Assembly (NCBI GenBank): GCA_030640215.1
Contig: DAOWJU010000066.1
Location: forward strand, 1 to 10,641
Source of the DNA: Desulfuromonadales bacterium
Lineage (GTDB): Bacteria > Desulfobacterota > Desulfuromonadia > Desulfuromonadales > BM103
Length of the DNA: 10,641 nucleotides
Direction: 5' to 3'
Shown: positions 5,450 through 10,641 of the stretch, piece after piece
Layout: every line of letters starts with the position of its first letter
Position numbering within the stretch: position 1 is the stretch's first letter
Made by a program: the position numbers and the translations under genes
Notes under the pieces: model-generated
Database searches by the model: none
Seen by the model: the letters and a program-made list of their open reading frames with translations, nothing else
Told to the model about the DNA's origin: nothing

Positions 5450-6718
5450 TTATTTGAACGCCGCCAGGTACTCACTGTAGCCTTCTTTTTCCAATTCATC
5501 CTGCGGGACAAAGCGCATCGCTGCAGAATTCATGCAGTAACGCAATCCGGTTGGCTCGGGACCATCGTTGAAGACATGGCCGAGGTGAGCATCCGCATGT
5601 TTACTGCGGATCTCAGTTCGAACCCCAAAAAAACTCCGGTCTTCTTTTTCGACGATGTTATCCGATTCCAGTGGCCGGGTAAAACTCGGCCAGCCTGTCC
5701 CTGATTTATACTTATCGCTGGAACTGAATAGCGGCTCCCCGGAAATAATGTCGACGTAAATACCAGCTTCTTTGTTGTCCCAATAGCTGTTCGCGAAAGG
5801 CCGCTCAGTGCCTTCCTCTCGCGTCACTTTGTACTGCAACGGAGTCAACTGCTCGCGTAATTCCGTATCACTGGGAATCGTATAGTTGCGTTTCTTCGTC
5901 ATGGTCTGCTCCGTTCCCATCTTGTTTGATTTCATCCCCATCTTGTTTGATTCCATGCCCATGGCTTCATGTTTCATCTTCATGTCGTCGGACTTTACCT
6001 GCGAAGTCATCGGTTTCAGCTCCGGATAGGTCTGTTCAATAGCGGTAAACTTCAGACCATCCTTGCCCCAGCTTTTTTCGATAAACTGGTTGCGCCCTGA
6101 ACCTGAACGATAATAGCCGTAGCGAAGCGGATTGACGCTGTAATAATCCTGATGATAGTCCTCAGCCGGGTAAAAGTGACCAAGAGGCAGAATGTCTGTA
6201 ACGATCGGCTCATCGAAATGTTGGGAAGCTTCAAGCTGTTGCTTGGAAGCTTCAGCGATGCGATGCTGCTCCTCATCAGCATAGAAGATCACACTACGAT
6301 ACTGCTCTCCGCGGTCGACGAACTGTCCTCCTGAGTCGGTCGGGTCGACGTGACGCCAGAACCATTCGACCAACTGGCCGTAACTCACCTTGGCCGGATC
6401 GTAAATTACCTTGACCGCCTCCACGTGCCCGGTGGCATGCGAGGAAACCTGTTCATAGGTCGGGTTGATCTCTTTGCCACCGGTATAACCGGAAATAGCC
6501 TCAGTGACTCCGGGAACCTTTTCGAAATCAGATTCGGTGCACCAGAAGCAGCCACCGGCAAAAACTGCCGTGGCAATCGACATTCCCATATCGTCTGTTG
6601 TATTCATATTTTCACCCATGGTTTTATCCATGCTCACACTCTCGGTTTTATTCATGCTCACACTCAGGCCGATCATGGCCACTGTCAGCGTTAAAATCGT
6701 TAGCACCAGAGTTTTCAT
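5450..6718 (-). CDS. msrAB: Exported MsrA-MsrB fusion, methionine sulfoxide reductase
   Basis: A 422-residue bifunctional enzyme reducing both diastereomers of methionine sulfoxide. Order: signal peptide or anchor (1-22, hydrophobic [16 protein letters not shown]); a Met-rich segment to residue 46; MsrA (about 48-220) with GGCFWC, catalytic C57 and C60; a Met-rich linker (about 237-273, nine Met); and MsrB (about 282-422) with [14 protein letters not shown] and catalytic C395 in RYCMN. MsrB has neither the zinc CxxC pairs nor the usual resolving cysteine (T341 instead). The whole protein has only three cysteines. Periplasmic MsrAB fusions are known from Neisseria PilB. The start at 6718 is chosen because GGAGG lies 5 bases upstream; ATG 6730 in frame has no such site. 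It converges on the OsmC-family gene. Confidence 0.95.
   Translation of the reverse strand: MKTLVLTILTLTVAMIGLSVSMNKTESVSMDKTMGENMNTTDDMGMSIATAVFAGGCFWCTESDFEKVPGVTEAISGYTGGKEINPTYEQVSSHATGHVEAVKVIYDPAKVSYGQLVEWFWRHVDPTDSGGQFVDRGEQYRSVIFYADEEQHRIAEASKQQLEASQHFDEPIVTDILPLGHFYPAEDYHQDYYSVNPLRYGYYRSGSGRNQFIEKSWGKDGLKFTAIEQTYPELKPMTSQVKSDDMKMKHEAMGMESNKMGMKSNKMGTEQTMTKKRNYTIPSDTELREQLTPLQYKVTREEGTERPFANSYWDNKEAGIYVDIISGEPLFSSSDKYKSGTGWPSFTRPLESDNIVEKEDRSFFGVRTEIRSKHADAHLGHVFNDGPEPTGLRYCMNSAAMRFVPQDELEKEGYSEYLAAFK
5916..5957 (-). repeat. 21-bp in-frame tandem repeat in the msrAB linker
   Basis: Two 21-base units (5916-5936 and 5937-5957) differ at two positions (5933 and 5936 against 5954 and 5957). 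Each begins CCCATCTTGTTTGATT on the + strand. They encode seven-residue blocks of the type [E/K]SNKMG[M], and a third partial copy (CCCAT) follows at 5958. Being a multiple of three, the expansion keeps the fusion in frame and adds methionines. Confidence 0.85.
6620..6667 (-). repeat. 24-bp in-frame tandem repeat near the msrAB N-terminus
   Basis: Two 24-base units (6620-6643 and 6644-6667) are nearly identical, both containing CATGCTCACACTC. They encode the eight-residue blocks SVSMNKTE and SVSMDKTM just after the signal segment. This is a second, different methionine-bearing repeat in the same gene. Confidence 0.83.
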
Positions 6719-6965
6719 ACTGTCCTCCATCCTTTTAGAATCCGCCTTTTGATGGTCGGATTGCGTTTGTTGATGGCTTCATCACTGGTTGCATCTTAGA
6801 ACATGCGTATAAAGTCATGATAAACGCTATTTAAAGATTTAGTAAAGAGCACGGAGTGATTTTCATAAGAGGGTTGTATCAGTTCGTCTATACGGTAAAA
6901 TAGCTTTCCCGTTTTCAATGTAAGAGTGACACTCAAAATCTACGCAACTTTGGAAGGATTCTCTT
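6719..6965. promoter_or_regulatory. Divergent regulatory gap between msrAB and the YchF-like gene
   Basis: These 247 bases separate two divergent genes. On the + strand, TTGTAT (6874-6879) and TAAAAT (6896-6901) are 16 bases apart and form a plausible sigma-70 promoter for the YchF-like gene, giving a leader of about 55-60 bases. An imperfect inverted repeat, GCGTATA (6805-6811) and TAAACGC (6821-6827), could be an operator on the msrAB side. No convincing msrAB promoter was identified. Confidence 0.35.
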
Positions 6966-7997
6966 ATGAAAATCGCCATATTGGGACTCGCCCAGACGGG
7001 CAAGAAAACTCTCTTTACTTTGCTTACCGGTCGAACTGTGCCCGACAGCCGCAAAACTGGAGAAGCTATTGAGGGTGTCGCACCGATCAACGACGGTCGA
7101 GTGGTGGCCTTAAGCGATCTTTATCAGCCGGAAAAGATCACCTATGCCGAAAACCAGTTCGTCCTCTGTCCCGACATCACCGACAGCAGCACCTCGCGCC
7201 ACTGGATGGATCCTGCTCGACGCTGTGATCTCCTTTGTCTGCTAATCCGATCCTTCGATTCCCCTGACATATTCCACCCGTCCGGTTCAGTGGACCCGGA
7301 GCGTGACCGGACAATGATTGAAACCGAACTGCTGCTGGCCGACATGCAGTTGGTGGAGACACGCCTGAACCGTATTACCAAGGAGATGAAGAACAACCCC
7401 ACCTCAGAACAGATTTTTGAGGAAGGCATCCTGCAACGCTTTAATACCGCTCTGGAGGAGGAAAAATTCCTCAGCACCGTAGAGCTTGATTCTGACGAGG
7501 AGCAAGTGATCAAAAGTCTCGATTTCGTGACCCGTACGCCTTTGCTTTACGCCTACAACGTCTCCGAAGACGATATCGGCAAGGACTTTGGTCCTGGTGT
7601 ATTCACCATCTCCTGCGAGATCGAGAGCGATATTGCTGCCATCGATGATGAGGGTGAACGCCTGGAATTTATGGAGGATTTAGGTATCACCGAACCCAGC
7701 CTCGACCGCATCAATGCCGCCCTTTATGACGCTTTGGGTCTGATGAGCTTCTACACCTCCGGTGAGGATGAGTGCCGAGCCTGGACCATTCGTAAAGATT
7801 CTAGTGCGCCGGTAGCCGGCGGCAAGATCCACAGTGACATCGAGCGTGGATTCATCCGGGTCGAAGTTATGAAATACGATGACCTCATGGACGCCGGTTC
7901 AGAGCAGGGGGTCAAACAGGCGGGTAAGATGCAACTGCATGGTAAGGACTACGTTATCGAAGATGGCGACATCTGCCACTTCCTCTTCAATGTGTAA
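6966..7997 (+). CDS. Divergent YchF-like GTPase with TGS domain
   Basis: A 343-residue paralogue of the Obg-class ATPase/GTPase YchF, which binds ribosomes. The C-terminal TGS part (about 258-343) is strongly YchF-like: RAWTIRKDSSAP, KIHSDIERGFIR, KDYVIEDGD.CHF.FNV. The nucleotide base motif NVSE (198-201), matching YchF NxxE, is kept, as is GSVDPERD (107-114). However, the P-loop reads G7-LAQT-GKK-T, with Lys at the Ser/Thr position that normally holds magnesium. Switch II reads D70-ITD instead of D-x-x-G, and the following glycine-rich loop is shortened. It is thus probably a degenerate or specialised family member rather than housekeeping YchF (about 363 residues). AAGGA at 6954-6958 lies 7 bases before ATG 6966. 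hemG follows after 23 bases, so they are likely co-transcribed. Confidence 0.85.
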   Translation: MKIAILGLAQTGKKTLFTLLTGRTVPDSRKTGEAIEGVAPINDGRVVALSDLYQPEKITYAENQFVLCPDITDSSTSRHWMDPARRCDLLCLLIRSFDSPDIFHPSGSVDPERDRTMIETELLLADMQLVETRLNRITKEMKNNPTSEQIFEEGILQRFNTALEEEKFLSTVELDSDEEQVIKSLDFVTRTPLLYAYNVSEDDIGKDFGPGVFTISCEIESDIAAIDDEGERLEFMEDLGITEPSLDRINAALYDALGLMSFYTSGEDECRAWTIRKDSSAPVAGGKIHSDIERGFIRVEVMKYDDLMDAGSEQGVKQAGKMQLHGKDYVIEDGDICHFLFNV

Positions 7998-8020
7998 CCA
8001 TTTGATATGGCTATAAAAAT

Positions 8021-8551
8021 ATGACTAAGATTCTGATAGTTTACGCAACCACCGATGGTCACACACGGAAGATCTGTGAGCGCCTGCAGCAGGTCATCGA
8101 GCAGCAGGGCAGCCAGGTACAGTTGCTGCAGATTGATGAACCGTGCCCTGATTTAAAGCAATACGACAAAATTGTTATTGGAGCGAGTATCCGCTATGGC
8201 AAACACAGCAAGCTGATCTACACCTTTATTAAAGAGAACCAAAAGCTCCTGGAAAGCAAGCCAAACGCATTTTTCTCAGTCAATGTCGTTGCACGCAAAC
8301 CAGAGAAAAATCAACCAGATACAAACCCATACCTAAAGAAGTTTCTCACCCAGATTGCATGGCAACCAAAGCAGCTGGCAGTCTTCGGTGGAAACCTCGA
8401 TTATCCGGGCTGTCGCTACCTGGACCGTCAGATGATTCGCTTGATCATGTGGATGACCAAAGGCCCGACAGCTCCTGATACTGTTGTAGACTATACCGAT
8501 TGGGACCAGGTTGAGGCTTTCGGACAACTGATCAGTAATATGCAAGGTTGA
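8021..8551 (+). CDS. hemG: HemG-type protoporphyrinogen IX dehydrogenase (quinone)
   Basis: A 176-residue flavodoxin-like protein closely matching E. coli HemG, the FMN enzyme that oxidises protoporphyrinogen IX to protoporphyrin IX and passes electrons to (mena)quinone at the inner membrane. Visible are the FMN phosphate loop TTDGHT (10-15), VIGASIRYGKHS, the HemG-specific SVNVVARKPEKN loop, a basic/hydrophobic RQMIRLIMWMTKG segment suited to membrane contact, and VVDYTDWDQVEAF near the end. Length matches the family (about 175-181). No good Shine-Dalgarno precedes ATG 8021 (upstream is GGCTATAAAAAT), so translation may be coupled to the YchF-like gene 23 bases upstream. No other heme synthesis gene is in view, but resB, which handles heme, lies about 3 kb away. 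HemG is best known in Gammaproteobacteria. Confidence 0.93.
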   Translation: MTKILIVYATTDGHTRKICERLQQVIEQQGSQVQLLQIDEPCPDLKQYDKIVIGASIRYGKHSKLIYTFIKENQKLLESKPNAFFSVNVVARKPEKNQPDTNPYLKKFLTQIAWQPKQLAVFGGNLDYPGCRYLDRQMIRLIMWMTKGPTAPDTVVDYTDWDQVEAFGQLISNMQG

Positions 8552-8552
8552 T

Positions 8553-8577
8553 GGGCGCTGGGGGAATAGGGTGGGGG
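8553..8577 (+). other. Canonical G-quadruplex motif
   Basis: Four G-runs (GGG, GGGGG, GGG, GGGGG) are separated by loops of 4, 4 and 1 bases, fitting the G3+N1-7 rule. It begins two bases after the hemG stop codon and is on the coding strand, so it could fold in the mRNA as well as in DNA. It may stabilise or pause the transcript end, but the role is inferred. Confidence 0.65.
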
Positions 8578-8586
8578 CTCTACGGT

Positions 8587-8622
8587 GGTGACCATAAATG
8601 AAAAGGCAACCGAATGGTCACC
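8587..8622. repeat. Inverted repeat downstream of hemG
   Basis: Perfect 9-base arms GGTGACCAT (8587-8595) and ATGGTCACC (8614-8622) flank an 18-base AT-rich loop. The stem lies 35 bases after the hemG stop. No T-tract follows, so it is an untypical terminator. It could be an mRNA-stabilising hairpin or a protein-binding site. Confidence 0.6.
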
Positions 8623-8974
8623 TCATACAGGTTTTGCTACGCTAAAAACAACAGTGACGAAATAATTACCGCTGGGCCACCCTGAATCAACTGCTTTGCT
8701 CAACAGCTGTCGCATCTGCTACCTTTTAAAGTAGTTCTGCTCTTTTCTTCAGGTCCTGTCTGGGCTATTTGGCAATTCCGTTAGGTTTTGCCATGGGACA
8801 CCCTCAGGCTTTTTACGCGCTCCATGCTGGCTCATTTCGCCACTGTATGATTTAAATCTATCGCCTTCCTGGTCGTTGTCAACAAACTAAAAAATTAAAA
8901 TATTGGCTAAATTGGTTCATGAAAAAACCGCCATTTTGGTGCACAGCTAGCATCAGGGATGCGTACGACTTTGT

Positions 8975-9002
8975 TTGACATCTTCCGGGCATGAGGTACA
9001 AG
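8975..9002 (+). promoter_or_regulatory. Likely sigma-70 promoter of the universal stress gene
   Basis: A perfect -35 box TTGACA (8975-8980) is followed after 16 bases by TACAAG (8997-9002), a 4/6 match to the -10 box. AT-rich DNA at 8885-8930 lies upstream. Transcription would start near 9009, giving a leader of about 42 bases. Confidence 0.5.
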
Positions 9003-9050
9003 TGAAAGTGTGTATATAGTCACGAGGCGCAATAAGGACAGGGAGTGATT

Positions 9051-9482
9051 ATGGAAAGCAACGGGATTAAACAGATATTAACACCAGTCGATGAGTCGCT
9101 TCGTTCTCAACGAGTCGTCGAAAGGTCGATAGAGATGGCTAAAACTTTCCAGGCGAAAATTATCCTCCTGCACGCTCGCCAGAAAGTTCCAGACATCCTC
9201 GGCGAGCCTTACTACCAAAAGGTTCTCAATCTCTTCATGGAGAAAGCTGAGACGACAACAGCTCCGTTTAAAAAGTTACTTGAAGAGAGCGGCGTTGATC
9301 ACGAAGTGCTCATCCTGGAGGGAGATCCTGCCCAAGCGATTGCTGCGGCGGTTGAAGGTGAGAAGTCCGATCTTGTAGTGATGGGGACAAGGGGGCTTTC
9401 TGATCTCAAGGGCATGGCACTCGGTAGCGTAAGTCACAAAGTGCTTCACGCTGTGGATTGTATGGTTCTCCTTGTTCCTTAG
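9051..9482 (+). CDS. Universal stress protein (UspA family), ATP-binding type
   Basis: A 143-residue single-domain universal stress protein. Usp proteins are homodimeric cytoplasmic factors induced by starvation or stress. The ATP-binding subgroup signature G-2x-G-9x-G-S is fully present: G112-TR-G115, nine residues, G125-S126. The N-terminal ILTPVDES with D14 is the usual nucleotide-contacting strand end. It is therefore probably the ATP-binding (MJ0577-like) type rather than E. coli UspA. ATG 9051 has GGGAG at 9041-9045 5 bases upstream; a GTG at 9045, with AAGGA at 9034-9038, is an alternative that adds two residues. It has its own promoter-like sequence and terminator, so it is probably monocistronic. 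Confidence 0.93.
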   Translation: MESNGIKQILTPVDESLRSQRVVERSIEMAKTFQAKIILLHARQKVPDILGEPYYQKVLNLFMEKAETTTAPFKKLLEESGVDHEVLILEGDPAQAIAAAVEGEKSDLVVMGTRGLSDLKGMALGSVSHKVLHAVDCMVLLVP

Positions 9483-9503
9483 CAGAATTTCGAGTGTGTC
9501 AGG

Positions 9504-9535
9504 CCGTGCCTTCATTGCAGTGGAGGCACGGTTTT
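9504..9535 (+). terminator. Rho-independent terminator of the universal stress gene
   Basis: A perfect 8-bp stem CCGTGCCT/AGGCACGG (9504-9511 and 9524-9531) with a 12-base loop is followed directly by TTTT and a T-rich stretch. It begins 21 bases after the stop codon. Confidence 0.85.
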
Positions 9536-9640
9536 CATATTTGCGCTGTAAGACGTTTTCTCCTCAAGGACACGGCCTACAGATATCACACCCGAGGTAC
9601 TCTTAAATCTAATCGGTTTTACCTAGCCGTTTTGGTTTTG

Positions 9641-10219
9641 TTAATCGTAGCAACTAACCGTAACTGTCTTGACCTTCCATGCACCTCTATTGTTCCCACT
9701 CCCATGTACTAATACTTTCTCCGAAAACATTGTTGACCCATGAGATGTCGAGAGTTGGGTTCTTCCTTGTGCCCTTGCTGACAATCCGTTTTCGTTCTGG
9801 GCAAATGCAGTGATTAACATGTCTTTGCATACGGGACCTTTACCAACCCTAGCTGATACATACATATAATCATCTGCCGCCTTTGAAACGCTTGTAGTTA
9901 TTTTGTAATCGTCAGCTGTAATTGTTTTTGGGATGGATTTTCTTTGCGCTCTTTCTCTTTGTCGTTGAAGCGAATTTTTGTATTTAATTTCCAGATCACT
10001 TTTTTCGCTTCTTGCTGAGAGGATTTCACCAGGGGAGGGCCGATAGCTAATAGTTTTATCTTGAATTTCTATTTTCTGTGCTTGCTTTGATGTGGGCTTG
10101 TCGCTGTAGTGAGTCGTTCCGTTTTCATCGACCCACTTATATATTCCTCCATAAGAAACTGTAATAAAACACACACTTAACAGCATAATATTAAAAACTA
10201 TTTTATATAACATTTGCAT
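9641..10219 (-). CDS. Exported DUF4124-domain protein
   Basis: A 192-residue secreted protein of unknown function. It has a signal peptide (about 1-24, KIVFNIMLLSVCFITVSYG), then a DUF4124 domain (about 25-60) with the hallmark GIYKWVDENGTTHYSDKP. A charged, probably helical segment follows (70-95, rich in Arg, Lys and Gln). A C-terminal beta-like domain has two cysteines (C131 and C190) that could form a periplasmic disulfide. I do not recognise the C-terminal domain. The frame is open to ATG 10297, which has a good GGAAGG site 5 bases upstream, but that start would bury the signal peptide behind 26 charged residues. ATG 10219, with only a weak GAGAG site, is preferred on that ground. The gene is AT-rich compared with its neighbours, so it may have been acquired. 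Confidence 0.75.
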   Translation of the reverse strand: MQMLYKIVFNIMLLSVCFITVSYGGIYKWVDENGTTHYSDKPTSKQAQKIEIQDKTISYRPSPGEILSARSEKSDLEIKYKNSLQRQRERAQRKSIPKTITADDYKITTSVSKAADDYMYVSARVGKGPVCKDMLITAFAQNENGLSARAQGRTQLSTSHGSTMFSEKVLVHGSGNNRGAWKVKTVTVSCYD

Positions 10220-10309
10220 TTCACTCTCATCATTCAACTTGTGATCTAGAAGGGTGGATTTGCAACATTTTCTAGGTGTTAATATGGTCCCCTCCATATC
10301 TACCTTCCA

Positions 10310-10338
10310 TTAATAACCGCTCAGTTTAAAATCGTCAA
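10310..10338 (-). promoter_or_regulatory. Possible sigma-70 promoter of the DUF4124 gene
   Basis: On the minus strand TTGACG (10333-10338, 5/6 match) and TATTAA (10310-10315, 4/6 match) are exactly 17 bases apart. Transcription would begin near 10303, which would cut into the ribosome binding site of the longer start at 10297 and so favours the start at 10219. A separate perfect TATAAT box lies about 40 bases further upstream but lacks a -35 partner. Confidence 0.4.
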
Positions 10339-10573
10339 CAAAATTATACACTTACAATGACGAAAAACATGGACCTCTAAATTTGCCCTGTAAGCCATTT
10401 TCTAGATCATGTGAAGGGTAAGCCAAGGGTCTATGGTCTCGTTTTTGCGTTGTTTGTTCAAATTTCATCGAAAATCAAATCTATTTCAAAAATCTTCTCT
10501 TTAAAGTCTTTCCTCACCAACCGCTTTTGCTTTTTTGTTGATAGCCACAAAAAAAAGTTTTTAATTGTCGACG
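10339..10573. other. AT-rich noncoding gap
   Basis: No gene was found. The right half (about 10440-10560) is pyrimidine-rich on the + strand with several T-runs. It ends in CTTTTTTG...CAAAAAAAAG, a weak A/T inverted repeat, followed by TTTTT, which could be a poor terminator or a bent A-tract upstream of whatever begins at the right edge. Confidence 0.5.
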
Positions 10574-10641
10574 ATGAACAATAAAAGAGGAAGAGGCCGC
10601 CCTTTGAAGTTGATACCACAGCACCTTTTAGACAAGCTTAA
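10574..10641 (+). CDS. Possible gene start cut off by the window edge
   Basis: ATG 10574 opens a frame with no stop to the end of the window (22 codons). It begins MNNKRGRGRPLKLIPQHLLD. The RGRGRP run resembles basic N-termini of DNA-binding proteins such as transposases or small regulators, but this is too short to identify. No Shine-Dalgarno is seen before this ATG. A purine-rich AGAGGAAGAGG lies just inside it, so TTG 10604 could also be a start. Confidence 0.3.
   Translation, partial: MNNKRGRGRPLKLIPQHLLDKL

Larger units (their letters stand above)
8552..9050. other. 499-bp noncoding gap between hemG and the universal stress gene
   Basis: No credible gene was found on either strand. The left end holds a G-quadruplex motif and an inverted repeat, and the right end a good promoter. 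The middle (about 8640-8900) has stop codons in all frames. The stretch around 8885-8930 is AT-rich (AAACTAAAAAATTAAAATATT). It may contain decayed sequence, but I recognise no remnant. Confidence 0.6.

Noticed and set aside
5432..5704. A 90-codon + strand frame across the 3' end of msrAB
   Set aside because: Lies antisense to the conserved MsrB domain, which explains the open frame; no recognisable protein features.
7142..7513. A 123-codon minus-strand Ser/Arg-rich frame within the YchF-like gene
   Set aside because: Low-complexity composition is typical of antisense reading of a conserved gene, and the + strand gene is certain.
8011..8020. TATAAA just before hemG as a promoter giving a leaderless transcript
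   Set aside because: No -35 box at suitable distance, and the 23-base gap fits co-transcription with the gene upstream.
8749..8835. A 28-codon minus-strand reading frame beginning MSQHGARKKPEG
   Set aside because: Too short, no ribosome binding site, and no family recognised; left as part of the noncoding gap.

Overview
The window is a compact bacterial chromosomal segment of roughly 50% GC, falling to clearly AT-rich beyond about 8.55 kb. Gene content (RmuC, a PilZ protein of the myxobacterial/desulfuromonad type, a ResB-type cytochrome c assembly factor, a YchF-like GTPase paralogue, a periplasmic MsrAB fusion) suggests a redox-active proteobacterium. A marine Desulfuromonas-like lineage fits best, but HemG and DUF4124 are more typical of Gammaproteobacteria, so this placement is an inference. 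No rRNA, tRNA, CRISPR array or intact insertion sequence was seen.

Layout. 1-257: noncoding, dominated by a 165-bp quasi-palindromic element abutting a 35-bp dispersed palindrome. 258-1537 (+): a Dabb-domain protein, a class II aldolase-family protein with an intact zinc site, and a 58-residue zinc-ribbon protein. 1740-3119 (+): rmuC. 3197-3583 (+): a PilZ protein. 3625-4884 (-): resB, divergent from an OsmC-family peroxidase gene at 4983-5369 (+). 5367-5444: two adjacent palindromes between the convergent osmC-family and msrAB genes. 5450-6718 (-): msrAB, with two methionine-rich segments built from in-frame DNA repeats. 6966-8551 (+): a degenerate YchF-like GTPase gene followed closely by hemG. 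8552-9050: noncoding, with a G-quadruplex motif and an inverted repeat. 9051-9482 (+): a universal stress protein with a terminator. 9641-10219 (-): an exported DUF4124 protein. 10298-10641: AT-rich noncoding DNA, perhaps entering another gene at the right edge.

Functional theme. resB (heme delivery to periplasmic c-type cytochromes), an OsmC-type thiol peroxidase, a secreted methionine sulfoxide reductase fusion, HemG (heme synthesis feeding electrons to quinone) and a universal stress protein sit within about 6 kb. This looks like a loose redox and heme maintenance neighbourhood rather than one operon, since strands alternate.

The most unusual content is repeat DNA. There are three copies of a roughly 36-bp palindrome with a conserved loop, a separate 17+1+17 perfect palindrome, a 165-bp inverted-repeat element with terminal inverted repeats, and coding tandem repeats that enrich MsrAB in methionine.
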